64,000 nucleotides of DNA. Source: Clostridium saccharoperbutylacetonicum N1-4(HMT) (GTDB taxonomy: Bacteria > Bacillota > Clostridia > Clostridiales > Clostridiaceae). The translations under genes were made by a program, and so were the position numbers. The stretch is from the NCBI RefSeq assembly GCF_000340885.1, contig NC_020291.1, positions 5,891,501-5,955,500 of the forward strand. Reading direction: 5' to 3'. A model generated the notes under the pieces. That model was given only the letters and a program-made list of their open reading frames with translations, was not told the origin of the DNA and made no database searches. Below are positions 55,863-64,000 of this stretch, in pieces (position 1 is the stretch's first letter; every line of letters starts with the position of its first letter).

Positions 55863-56756
55863 TTAATAATGAACCCATTTTTTTGATGCGATAAATTGAA
55901 TTCCTGAAAGAATTCCTATAATAAGCAATATAACCGTAGCCATTGCTGTGGCTTGCCCTATATTAAAATTCTCAAATGCACTTTGATAATATAAATATAA
56001 TAAAGTTCTTGTGCTCCCTGCCGGTCCACCTTGTGTTAATACTTGAATTTGATCATAAGCCTGTAGAGAATTTATCATTGTTATTATGCTCAAAAAAAAG
56101 GTTGTAGGAGATATGAGAGGCAAAGTAACACTTATAAATTTATTCCAAGAACTTGCTCCATCTATTGCTGCTGCTTCATACAAATGCTTTGGTACCTTTT
56201 CTAATGCAGTTAAATAAAATACCATAGCCCATCCAATTCCCTTCCAAACTGTAACAATTATAACTGACATCATTGCTGTATTTGAACTTTGCAGCCATTG
56301 TGATTTTGGCATATGAAATAACTGCAGCATGTAATTAGCTAACCCATAGCTTGGCTCAAAAATCCAACTCCAAACTATTGATATAGCAACCGTTGGTGTA
56401 ATCCACGGAGAAAATATAACCGCCTTATAAAAAGCTGAGCCTCTTATTTTTTTCTTTAAAAGAATGGCAAGAGCTAATCCACCAGTTATAGTTGGTATTA
56501 AAGTTCCTACTGTAAATACAAAAGTATTCTTTAATGCCTCATAGAACTTGTTGTTTAAAAACAACTCTCTATAGTTCTGAGTTCCAACCATATTATAATT
56601 AGAACTCATATAATCCCAATCTGTAAAACTCATGAATATAGCCTTTATCATAGGCCAAATCCAAAATATACAAAGAGGAATTAATGCTGGCAAAATAAAC
56701 ATTAAAGTCACAGCCATATTCTTAATATGTTTTTTAATACCAACTCTTGCTTCCAC
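55863..56756 (-). CDS. Sugar ABC transporter permease, MalF type
   Basis: The 297-residue permease has six transmembrane segments and the EAA loop EAAAIDGASSWNKFISVTLPLISPT. It pairs with the MalG-type permease encoded 39 bp downstream. The binding protein gene lies upstream across an inverted-repeat element. Substrate unknown; carbohydrate family 1 by motif. Confidence 0.94.
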   Translation of the reverse strand: MEARVGIKKHIKNMAVTLMFILPALIPLCIFWIWPMIKAIFMSFTDWDYMSSNYNMVGTQNYRELFLNNKFYEALKNTFVFTVGTLIPTITGGLALAILLKKKIRGSAFYKAVIFSPWITPTVAISIVWSWIFEPSYGLANYMLQLFHMPKSQWLQSSNTAMMSVIIVTVWKGIGWAMVFYLTALEKVPKHLYEAAAIDGASSWNKFISVTLPLISPTTFFLSIITMINSLQAYDQIQVLTQGGPAGSTRTLLYLYYQSAFENFNIGQATAMATVILLIIGILSGIQFIASKKWVHY

Positions 56757-56774
56757 AAAACCACCACCTTTTTT

Positions 56775-56830
56775 CAGTTTACAGTTTATGCCCTTTAGGG
56801 TACCCTGTGGGCAATTTGCAGTTTACAGTT
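56775..56830. repeat. Inverted-repeat element; inverted copy of 34852-34909
   Basis: The core 56781-56817 is the exact reverse complement of 34860-34896 and includes GCCC-TTT-AGGGTACCCT-GTG-GGGC. Outer words CAGTTTACAGTT and GTTTACAGTT match the arms at 24415. It sits between the binding-protein and first permease genes and could form a stable intercistronic hairpin. Confidence 0.85.
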
Positions 56831-56898
56831 GATGATGAAAAGCCTTCAACTAATAACTTTAAACCGTTAACTCCTGCTATTGATAAAATTCTTAACTT

Positions 56899-58224
56899 CT
56901 AATTCTTAACTGAATCAACCGCTTCTTGTGCAGTTTTTTGTGCTTCATCTAATGCATCTTTTGCAGAAACATTTTCAATTTCAACCTTATCAGCTGCAAC
57001 CTTTAATGCGTCAATAATTTTTCCATCAGTCGGATCTATAAATACTTTTGTTGCATGTGCAGCTTGAGCAGTCGGAACCAACGCTTGAGGATTTTTCTTT
57101 ACATACTCAGTAAACTCTGGAGTAGATGTACTTCCCTTGTTTACAGAAATATATCCTGAAGCCATTGACCATTGTGCACTAACTTTTGCAGACGTAAAAT
57201 ATTTAATAAACTCATATGCTCCTTGTTTTTCTTCATCACTAATTTCTTTAGGAATTACTAATACTCTTGCTTGTGCAATAGGACTTGATTTTTTTCCTTC
57301 TTTAAATGCTGGTTGTTCAAATGCAGCTAATTTATTAAAATCCAAATCTCCTTGGTCACCTGATGATCCAGTATAACCAGCTGCTTTATCCTTCATAGCA
57401 TCATCAACTGTTGCATACCAATATTCCCAACCTTGTCCACCTGAGTGTATTCTCATAATTTTATCTTCATGAATCCATTTTCTAAAACTATCCCAAGCTT
57501 CAATCCATTCTGGTGAATTTATTAATACTTGTTTTCCATCATCACTTAATATTTTTCCACCATTGCTTAATGCTGCATCAATTAAATTATCTTGTCCCCA
57601 CATAGGTTCCCAGCCATAAAATGAAACTTCATCCCCATCTTTTTTAGTAAGTTTTTTAGCGGCTTCAGCAAGACCTGTCCAAGTTTTTAATTTATCTTCT
57701 GAAATTCCTGCATCTTTAAATGCTTGCTTGTTATAATATAAAAGTTGAGTTGTTCCAAATGCAGGAAATCCTATTAATTTATCCTGATATTTTCCTGTTT
57801 CTAAAAATGATTCTAAATAATTATCTGCTTTAAAGTCAGCATCTTTGTTTGTATAGTCACTTATATTGATTAATAAATCTTTTCTTGCAAATATTACAGC
57901 TTTATCAGGCTCTAACAATGCAACAGCAGGACTTTTCTTTGCAGCTATTCCAGCTTGCAGATTTTTAAAGGTAGTATCATACTTATCTTGAGCTACTCCC
58001 TTTACTTCATATTTATCTTGTGAATCATTAAATTCCTTAATTATTTTCTCCATATTATCTCCAAGCTTCCCCCCAAGACCATACCAATATTCAACTTGAA
58101 TTTTACCACTAGCAGTCTTTACTGGTCCTTTTGCTGATACTCCACTATTTCCACAAGCAGCCAAACTTCCTGAAACAATAGAAATTAATGCTACTGCACA
58201 AATCTTTTTTACAAATTTATTCAT
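56899..58224 (-). CDS. Extracellular sugar-binding lipoprotein of an ABC importer
   Basis: The 441-residue solute-binding protein has a lipobox LAAC (Cys24) and the family 1 pattern: VEYWYGLGGKLGDNMEKIIKEFN, FPAFGTTQLLYYNKQAFKDAG, YGWEPMWGQ and ARVLVIPKE. It would deliver a sugar or sugar phosphodiester to the two permeases downstream; the sequence alone does not identify the ligand. It is the first gene of the operon. The 300 bp upstream contain several GTTCAT/GAAC words (58270-58335) that could be an operator. Confidence 0.93.
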   Translation of the reverse strand: MNKFVKKICAVALISIVSGSLAACGNSGVSAKGPVKTASGKIQVEYWYGLGGKLGDNMEKIIKEFNDSQDKYEVKGVAQDKYDTTFKNLQAGIAAKKSPAVALLEPDKAVIFARKDLLINISDYTNKDADFKADNYLESFLETGKYQDKLIGFPAFGTTQLLYYNKQAFKDAGISEDKLKTWTGLAEAAKKLTKKDGDEVSFYGWEPMWGQDNLIDAALSNGGKILSDDGKQVLINSPEWIEAWDSFRKWIHEDKIMRIHSGGQGWEYWYATVDDAMKDKAAGYTGSSGDQGDLDFNKLAAFEQPAFKEGKKSSPIAQARVLVIPKEISDEEKQGAYEFIKYFTSAKVSAQWSMASGYISVNKGSTSTPEFTEYVKKNPQALVPTAQAAHATKVFIDPTDGKIIDALKVAADKVEIENVSAKDALDEAQKTAQEAVDSVKN

Positions 58225-58528
58225 AAAAAATTACCCCCATTATTTATAATAGTATATAATCACACGCATCGTTCATCTTTTGAACAATATTATATTATCA
58301 CCGTTCATTGTTCATAACAACATGTTCATCAAACTTTTCCCAATTATTCTTTCAATTGTAAATATCCCTCACTTCACTTTAAAATATAATTTATTGCCGC
58401 TTGATATTAACTTAATGATATTTTTTCTTATTGGTTATTATAGATATCCAATTTAAGAATCAAACTTACAACTGGAATATACATGCATCATTGAGAAATT
58501 ATGATCGTAACACTACACTAGAAATCAG

Positions 58529-58703
58529 ATACATTTTTCTGGAAGCAGGCATGTGAAATTAAGCTGATGATGGTTCTAAATGGGGGCTTGTTTCATTTAC
58601 AGCTTGTCTAGATTTTACATCTAGAACACGCTGAAATGACGACAAGCCCCCATTTAGAACCTTCCAGCGAAAATTTCACTAGTCCTGTGGAAGATAAATG
58701 TAT
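58529..58703. repeat. 175-bp large imperfect palindrome (foldback/MITE-like element)
   Basis: The outer ends ATACATTT (58529) and AAATGTAT (58696-58703) are inverted. Next come TTCTGGAAGCAGGCATGTGAAATT and its imperfect complement. A perfect 20-bp arm follows at 58572-58591 against 58642-58661 (GGTTCTAAATGGGGGC...). An inner TTTCATTTACAGC / GCTGAAATGACG pair encloses a central TCTAGAT-TTTAC-ATCTAGA hairpin. It is GC-richer than its surroundings, codes for nothing and is not followed by a T run. It lies in the 660-bp gap between the ABC and PTS operons. Confidence 0.85.
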
Positions 58704-58775
58704 AAGATTTCGGTAATTGTTGCATAAGTCTAATTCTCGCCTTGGATATCTTTACTAGGAAATTTTCTTGGAAAC

Positions 58776-58826
58776 AAAAAAAGAAACTCAACCTCCGCAC
58801 TAAGTGCAAATATTGAGTCTCTTTCT
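58776..58826 (-). terminator. Terminator of the PTS operon
   Basis: On the minus strand GAAAGAGACTCAA pairs with TTGAGTTTCTTTT, with an inner GCACTTAGTGC hairpin, followed by a T run. It lies 58 bp after the EIIC stop. Confidence 0.85.
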
Positions 58827-58883
58827 TTTCAATAAAATTTTAGTTAATATATTTTAAATTGTTAATAAAAGGGCTAATTAATT

Positions 58884-60224
58884 CTAAGCTTGTACACTAT
58901 CTCCATGGTGTTGTGCAGCTACTTCATCTGCATAAGCCATAGCATCTGCCTTCTTAAAGAATGGAAGATAAATAGCTGTATCAATTGCTAAAATAACTAA
59001 TTGTGCTAATGCATATGGAAAACCACCTATTAATAAACCTGAGATGATTGGTGGTACTGTCCAAGGTGGAGTTACTCCTCCCATTGGTGCAAGTAATCCA
59101 CTTGCAATTGCAAGATACATTAGTATTGCTGTTAATACAGGGCAAACTATAAATGGTACAGCCATAATTGGGTTCATTACTATTGGAGTACCAAATAAGA
59201 TTGGTTCATTTATATTAAATAAGTTTGGCGCTACAGCTAATCTACCTAATTGCTTAAATTGAGCTGATTTTGCAAATAATATCATACAAAGAACAAATCC
59301 TAGAGTATGACCAGAACCTGCCATGTTTATAAAGTTATCATAGAACTGAGAAGTTACTATATGAGCTCCATGTGCAAGATCTAAAGTTCCTGCTTTTTGA
59401 AGTTCTGCATTTGCTAACATATTTGCACCTAATAAACTTCCAACTATACCAGACATAATAGTTGCTCCATGTACACCAAACCACCATAAGAATGGGATAC
59501 AGAATGCAATTACTATAACTCCACCTAATGAATCTGATACACCTTGTAATGGTGTTTGAATAACCTTATAGATTAATTCAACAAATGTTGTATTTCCGCC
59601 CCATTTTAAAGCTGCATATATAACACCAGCAGCTGTAAACATAACTGCAGCTGGAATTAAAGCTGAGAATGCTGAAACTACACCTGATGGTACACCTTCT
59701 GGCATCTTAATTCTAATATCCTTCTTCATAAACCAAGAATATGTTGCACCAACAATTAAACCAATAATGATTGCAGTAACCATACCTTGACCACCAATCC
59801 AGCTTCTTGGAATAACTCCACCAACTGAAAATACGTCTTTTGTTCCTTCTGGAGTGAAGGCTACTGAATCTGAAGTTGTAATTAAAAATACAGCTAACGA
59901 CATTACTCCTGCTGATAAAGGTTCATGACCTTCATTCTTAGCATAAACATAAGCTATTGAAATAACAGAAACTAAAGCCATAATATTCATTGTATTACCT
60001 TGAATTTTTAATAATGGATCAGTCCATCCTGCTCCAAATGTAGCAGTCATAAAATCAGTGAATCCTTTTACTGGAAAGAAAGCTATCAATAGGAATAAGG
60101 AACCTATGATTTGTAGTGGCATTGTGTATAACACACCATCTTTTAATGCTTGAATACCTTTAAGGTTAACGAATTTCATAACCACTGGTATTACTTTTTC
60201 GTTCAACGTTTGACTCATTGACAT
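58884..60224 (-). CDS. PTS lactose/cellobiose-family EIIC permease
   Basis: The 446-residue membrane component begins at ATG 60224 after AAGGGGG; an upstream hydrophobic reading to 60299 is unsupported. It has about ten transmembrane segments and CelB-like motifs: VNLKGIQALKDGVLYTMP, WFGVHGATIMSGIVG, NINEPILFGTPIVMNPI and GGVTPPWTVPPIISG. It moves and, with EIIB, phosphorylates a beta-glucoside or similar sugar. No phospho-glycosidase gene is seen in the window. Confidence 0.94.
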   Translation of the reverse strand: MSMSQTLNEKVIPVVMKFVNLKGIQALKDGVLYTMPLQIIGSLFLLIAFFPVKGFTDFMTATFGAGWTDPLLKIQGNTMNIMALVSVISIAYVYAKNEGHEPLSAGVMSLAVFLITTSDSVAFTPEGTKDVFSVGGVIPRSWIGGQGMVTAIIIGLIVGATYSWFMKKDIRIKMPEGVPSGVVSAFSALIPAAVMFTAAGVIYAALKWGGNTTFVELIYKVIQTPLQGVSDSLGGVIVIAFCIPFLWWFGVHGATIMSGIVGSLLGANMLANAELQKAGTLDLAHGAHIVTSQFYDNFINMAGSGHTLGFVLCMILFAKSAQFKQLGRLAVAPNLFNINEPILFGTPIVMNPIMAVPFIVCPVLTAILMYLAIASGLLAPMGGVTPPWTVPPIISGLLIGGFPYALAQLVILAIDTAIYLPFFKKADAMAYADEVAAQHHGDSVQA

Positions 60225-60349
60225 AATATTTTCCCCCTTGTATTTAATTAAGATTATAATATAAATAATTACAAATAATAAATTTGTTATTATTAACACA
60301 TAAATAAAATGTTATTCTTTAATATCGTTTTCACATGTTTGAAGACATC

Positions 60350-60376
60350 ATATAACTGTATATAATACAGTTATAT
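60350..60376. other. Intercistronic perfect 12-bp hairpin in the PTS operon
   Basis: ATATAACTGTAT is exactly complementary to ATACAGTTATAT across ATA. It lies between EIIB and EIIC, and lacks a T run. It may set mRNA stability so that EIIA/EIIB exceed EIIC. Confidence 0.6.
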
Positions 60377-60434
60377 AGGTGACATCCTGCTTATAAATCA
60401 ATTAAATTATTTAACACCATATAAATAACTTACT

Positions 60435-60743
60435 TTATTTATTCGCTAGCTTTAAAGCTAAATCTAAAACTTTAGTTCCATTCATCATTCCATAATCAAC
60501 CATTGGAATTACTTCTACAGGAATTCCTTTTGGATCACAAAGGCTTTTTGCTTTCCCTAATGTATAACCAACTTGTGGTCCTAATAAAGCTACATCCATG
60601 CTATCTAAATGTTTATCCATTTGAGATTCTGGAAAAGCTACAATTTCAGCCTCTACACCTTTAGCTTTAGCCGCTTCTTTCATTTTATTAACTAAAACAC
60701 TAGTTGACATCCCTGATGCACAAAACAATTTGATTGTTACCAT
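60435..60743 (-). CDS. PTS lactose/cellobiose-family EIIB
   Basis: The 102-residue phosphocarrier has the P-loop-like active site IKLFCASGMSTSVLV with Cys8 as the phosphorylated residue, and VALLGPQVGYTL. It passes phosphate from EIIA to sugar bound at EIIC. GGAGG precedes the ATG. Confidence 0.95.
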   Translation of the reverse strand: MVTIKLFCASGMSTSVLVNKMKEAAKAKGVEAEIVAFPESQMDKHLDSMDVALLGPQVGYTLGKAKSLCDPKGIPVEVIPMVDYGMMNGTKVLDLALKLANK

Positions 60744-60865
60744 ATTTATTTCCTCCTTATAATAGATTAATAGATAGATTTAAAGATATTTTGAAATGCT
60801 ATATCTCGGCATTATGTTATAATGTCTTCTTAACATTTTATGCAAATCTATATTGTTTAATGAAC

Positions 60866-61186
60866 TTATTTAGCTAATGTATTAACAACTTTTCTTAATT
60901 CCATAATTTGTTGAATAAGATTTTTTTCTGTTATAGCTGTCATTAAATGATCTTGTGCATGAACAAATAATACTGATAATTCTATTTTCTCTCCAGCTGC
61001 TTCCTTTTGAAGCATTTCTGTTTGAGAATCATGAGCCTTAGCCAATGCATCATTTGCTAATACAATTTCTTTATCAGCTTCTTCATACTTACCTTCGTTT
61101 ACAAGGTTAAGGGCCATGTAAGAATGATTTTTACAATCTCCTGCGTTTATTATTATGTTCATAATTGCCATCTCTAACGGTTCCAT
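60866..61186 (-). CDS. PTS lactose/cellobiose-family EIIA
   Basis: The 106-residue helical protein has NAGDCKNHSYMAL and the conserved FVHAQDHLM (His76 and His80 region) of lactose-type EIIA. It accepts phosphate from HPr. First gene of the EIIA-EIIB-EIIC operon, 48 bp downstream of a sigma-54 promoter. Confidence 0.95.
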   Translation of the reverse strand: MEPLEMAIMNIIINAGDCKNHSYMALNLVNEGKYEEADKEIVLANDALAKAHDSQTEMLQKEAAGEKIELSVLFVHAQDHLMTAITEKNLIQQIMELRKVVNTLAK

Positions 61187-61233
61187 TTACATTCCTCCAT
61201 TTTATGCTTTACTACTTTATGCAAATATATAAA

Positions 61234-61248
61234 GCAATACTCATGCCA
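61234..61248 (-). promoter_or_regulatory. Sigma-54 (-24/-12) promoter of the PTS operon
   Basis: The minus strand reads TTGGCATGAGTATTGCT. The GG of the -24 element and the GC of the -12 element have the required 10-bp spacing and match TGGCAC-N5-TTGCW closely. The expected start is near 61222. The divergent gene encodes the matching AAA+ activator. Confidence 0.9.
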
Positions 61249-61419
61249 AACACTAAAAAATAACTTTTATTTTCAAATGTTATGCTTTATAATATACAAT
61301 GTAGACGCTTGATATTATCTATGTTCAAGTCATTTTGTTAAATAAAAAAAGTCTTTCAAGTTTTTTTATTATTTTTTTCTGTTTAATTCTATTTTAATTA
61401 CTGTTTGTACATTTTTATT

Positions 61420-61476
61420 AGTGTTTAATAACTTTTTTATAGTGTTTAAGACTTATTCTTTGTTTGTTTAAACACT
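61420..61476. promoter_or_regulatory. Candidate activator sites (AGTGTTTAA half-sites)
   Basis: AGTGTTTAA occurs at 61420 and 61441 and inverted (TTAAACACT) at 61468-61476. This is about 170-230 bp upstream of the sigma-54 promoter, the distance expected for enhancer-type binding. A related TGTTTGTAC is at 61402. The remaining divergent region is AT-rich. Confidence 0.6.
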
Positions 61477-61593
61477 ATATAAATATTGTTTGACCTTATT
61501 AATAAGTATATGGTACTATTTCCATATAATACATGTAAATGCTCGATTTTATATACACTAATCGCATATATAGTATACATTAGGAGGAAAACT

Positions 61594-64000
61594 ATGGCGA
61601 AAAAAGACTTAGTATATCGAAAAATACTTCAATTAAACAATCCAAATGGAATTGATACTAAAACACTAGCTTCTTTAATTAATATGTCCAGAGCCAATTT
61701 AAGTCATGAACTAAATGAATTATGTAAGGAAGGTAAATTATCGAAATCATCTGGAAGACCTGTTTTATTCTTTATTACAAATGATGAAAATACACCTACT
61801 GAATCACAGTTAGATCTATTAGCCAAAACTAATACATCTCTCAAAGATTCTATTGAACAAGCAAAAGCTGCTATTTTATACCCTCCGAAGGGTATGAATT
61901 GTTTAATATTAGGTAGTACTGGTGTTGGTAAATCAATGTTTGCTTCATTAATGCATAACTATGCTTTAGAAATGAAAGTAAAACCTGAAGATTCTCCATT
62001 TATTGTATTTAACTGTGCAGATTATAGTAATAATCCTCAATTACTTACTTCTCAATTATTCGGAGTAAAAAAAGGTGCTTATACAGGAGCTGAATCTGAT
62101 AAAACAGGCTTAATTGAGCAGGCCGATGGTGGGATATTATTTTTAGATGAAATTCATAGACTGCCTCCAGAAGGTCAAGAAGCTCTTTTTATATTTTTAG
62201 ATACTGGAACCTTTAGGAGAATTGGAGATTCAGAGATAAGAAAATCAGATGTTCTAATAATTTCTGCTACAACAGAGGATCCAAATTCTACTTTGCTAAA
62301 CACTTTTACAAGAAGAATTCCAATTATAATCAATATTCCTTGTCTTAAAGATAGGACTCTAGATGAGAGATTATTTCTAATTAAAAGTTTCTTCAAATAT
62401 GAAAGTATTCGTATTAATAAGGAAATATATGTTTCTCTTAATTCACTTAGAGCTTTACTATCTTATGACTGCCCTAATAATATTGGTCAATTAAAGAGTG
62501 ATGTTCAACTACTTTGTGCAAAAGCATATTCAGAATTTTTAACTAACCAAAAAACAGATGTAAGAGTTCACAGTGGAATGTTACCACATTATATAAAAGA
62601 AGGACTTTATAAAGAAAAAGAACACCGTGTTTTATGGAATAAATTAATGAGTGAGGAAATTGAATATTTCAGATTCAACGGTGCAAACGAAGATACCAAT
62701 ACCATTTTTAATAATGTAGATAACACAATTTATGATTTTATAGAAAATAAACTTGAAAAATTAAAATCCTTAGATATTTCTGATATTGATATTGAAAATA
62801 TACTTGAAAAAGATATTGCAAAACATTTTAGCAAAAATAATTCTGAAGTCTCTAAAGAAGCCAACAAAAAGAATTTATTGACTATCATCGATGAAGGTAT
62901 TTTAGACTGTTTTGATGAAATAATAGATTATGCTTCGCAAAAACTAAATATTACTTTTGATAATAATCTTTACACAGCTTTTGCACTACATATTAATACT
63001 TTAATAAACAGAATCAACAATGATAAGATAATAATAAACACTAATTTAAATAAGATTAAAGATTTGTATCCTTTAGAGTTTAGTACAGCAATTGAAATTA
63101 AAGAAATTATAGAAAATTATATTAATAAATCTATTCCAATAGATGAAGCTGGATACTTAACTTTATTTTTAATACCAGATAATACTTTTAATTCTATGGC
63201 CCAAGATAAAGCAAAAGTTATACTTATCGCTCACGGAGACTCCACTGCTACCTCAATGGCAAATGTCTCAAGCAGCCTTTTAGGAGAAGATTATGTGCTC
63301 CCAATTAATGCACCAATTGATGTTGCACCTTCTAAAGTACTAGATCAGTTAAAGAAATGTATTGAAAATAATCCTACTTCTGCAGGCTACCTATTATTAG
63401 TTGATATGGGATCATTAACAACTTTTGCAGATACAATAAAGAAAGATTTAAATGTTGACATAAAAGTAATATCTCTTGTCTCAACATTACATGTATTAGA
63501 AGCTGCTAGAAAAGCGCTAATAGGTTCATCTTTAGATGAAATTTATAACGATGTACTTATGGTTAATTCTTATGTGGAAATGCATAAAAATGTAAGTCAT
63601 ACATCAGAAAATCGGGATAAAATCCTAATAATCACTGCATGCTTAACTGGTGAAGGAGCAGCTATTGCAATTAAGAATTTTTTACTTAGTAATCTTAGAT
63701 TGAATAGCGATTATTTTGAAATAGTATGCTTAAATTGCTTGGACAAAAATTACTTTAAAGAAAAAATTCTCAATCTCCAAAAAGAAAATGAAATATTATT
63801 TATAGTTTCTTCTTTCCCTGTAAGTTCAAAAATAAAACAATATACTATGTATGAAGTTTTTGATATGGATGTACTAAAGGAATTACAAGCTGCTATTGAT
63901 TCAAAAACTACAATGATCAACATACCTAAAATTATAAAGGAAAATGTTAATAACATAGATGGTGTCGAATTATTTAATGATGTAACTAAGTTCTTAAATT
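61594..64000 (+). CDS. LevR/CelR-type sigma-54 activator with PRD and EIIA domains (partial, runs off the window)
   Basis: At least 802 residues are encoded from ATG 61594 (after AGGAGG). Domains in order: an N-terminal helix-turn-helix (1-65), then an AAA+ sigma-54 activator domain (about 85-320) with Walker A GSTGVGKS, GAYTGA in place of GAFTGA, and LFLDEIHRLPPEGQ. PRD1 follows (His in ALHINTLINRINN, near 470), then an EIIA-mannose-like domain opening LIAHGDSTATSMANV. The start of a further EIIB/PRD2 region follows. PTS phosphorylation would tune activation of the divergent operon. The C-terminus is outside the window. Confidence 0.93.
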   Translation, partial: MAKKDLVYRKILQLNNPNGIDTKTLASLINMSRANLSHELNELCKEGKLSKSSGRPVLFFITNDENTPTESQLDLLAKTNTSLKDSIEQAKAAILYPPKGMNCLILGSTGVGKSMFASLMHNYALEMKVKPEDSPFIVFNCADYSNNPQLLTSQLFGVKKGAYTGAESDKTGLIEQADGGILFLDEIHRLPPEGQEALFIFLDTGTFRRIGDSEIRKSDVLIISATTEDPNSTLLNTFTRRIPIIINIPCLKDRTLDERLFLIKSFFKYESIRINKEIYVSLNSLRALLSYDCPNNIGQLKSDVQLLCAKAYSEFLTNQKTDVRVHSGMLPHYIKEGLYKEKEHRVLWNKLMSEEIEYFRFNGANEDTNTIFNNVDNTIYDFIENKLEKLKSLDISDIDIENILEKDIAKHFSKNNSEVSKEANKKNLLTIIDEGILDCFDEIIDYASQKLNITFDNNLYTAFALHINTLINRINNDKIIINTNLNKIKDLYPLEFSTAIEIKEIIENYINKSIPIDEAGYLTLFLIPDNTFNSMAQDKAKVILIAHGDSTATSMANVSSSLLGEDYVLPINAPIDVAPSKVLDQLKKCIENNPTSAGYLLLVDMGSLTTFADTIKKDLNVDIKVISLVSTLHVLEAARKALIGSSLDEIYNDVLMVNSYVEMHKNVSHTSENRDKILIITACLTGEGAAIAIKNFLLSNLRLNSDYFEIVCLNCLDKNYFKEKILNLQKENEILFIVSSFPVSSKIKQYTMYEVFDMDVLKELQAAIDSKTTMINIPKIIKENVNNIDGVELFNDVTKFLN

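Noticed and set aside
58270..58340. GTTCAT/GAAC words upstream of the sugar-binding protein as an operator
   Set aside because: Suggestive reiteration, but spacing is irregular and it cannot be tied to a known regulator family.
62175..63956. Minus-strand frames inside the LevR-type gene
   Set aside because: Shadows of an intact plus-strand frame with recognisable domains throughout.

Overview
The window is AT-rich, densely coded DNA from a low-GC Firmicute, most likely a butyrate-forming, endospore-forming, motile Clostridium. Inference from content: butyrate kinase, a Tlp-type spore protein, CotF-like spore coat genes, FliK/FlhB-like flagellar proteins, a soluble chemotaxis transducer, T-box control of leuS, and strong AGGAGG-type ribosome binding sites. 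I would place it near the C. beijerinckii/C. butyricum group, but no rRNA is present to confirm this. No tRNA, rRNA, CRISPR array or transposase gene was seen.

Layout. 0.2-3.2 kb: a deacetylase-like lipoprotein and cardiolipin synthase. 3.3-6.3 kb: a leucine T-box leader and leuS. 6.3-9.9 kb: two small repeat/coiled-coil proteins divergent from an OmpR-type two-component system that has three 11-bp-phased direct repeats in front of it. 10-16.4 kb: a methyltransferase-like protein, a HesB-like protein, an operon of helical-repeat protein, MoxR-type AAA ATPase, DUF2201 VWA-like protein and membrane protein, then a small alarmone synthetase. 16.5-23.1 kb: DUF2225 protein, soluble chemotaxis transducer, phosphoesterase, FlhB-like and FliK-like proteins, a lone butyrate kinase, Tlp. 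23.3-24.4 kb: two tandem copies of a two-gene spore coat unit. 24.5-32.3 kb: YciI-like protein, a frameshifted acetyltransferase, a MocR regulator, tyrS, a LacI regulator, an AlbA_2 protein, a diguanylate cyclase and a 52-residue membrane protein.

32.5-54.8 kb is a surface polysaccharide locus. It encodes precursor enzymes (GalU, GalE, WecB, a UDP-sugar dehydratase), the initiating sugar transferase, four glycosyltransferases, a Wzy-like polymerase/ligase and a Wzx-like flippase. It also encodes tailoring functions: LicD, DUF1919, MBOAT plus a DHHW partner, and a secreted cell-wall-binding metallo-beta-lactamase-fold protein. Two minus-strand operons of this locus start from near-identical sigma-A promoters. 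54.9-58.2 kb is a sugar ABC importer without its own ATPase. 58.9-64 kb is a lactose/cellobiose-type PTS operon behind a clear sigma-54 promoter, divergent from a LevR/CelR-type activator that runs off the window.

Intergenic DNA is unusual. At least two families of short inverted-repeat elements recur between genes, including an exact 37-bp match in opposite orientation 22 kb apart. A separate 175-bp near-palindrome sits at 58.53-58.70 kb. These and the LicD/metallo-beta-lactamase surface-decoration module are the most promising under-described items.
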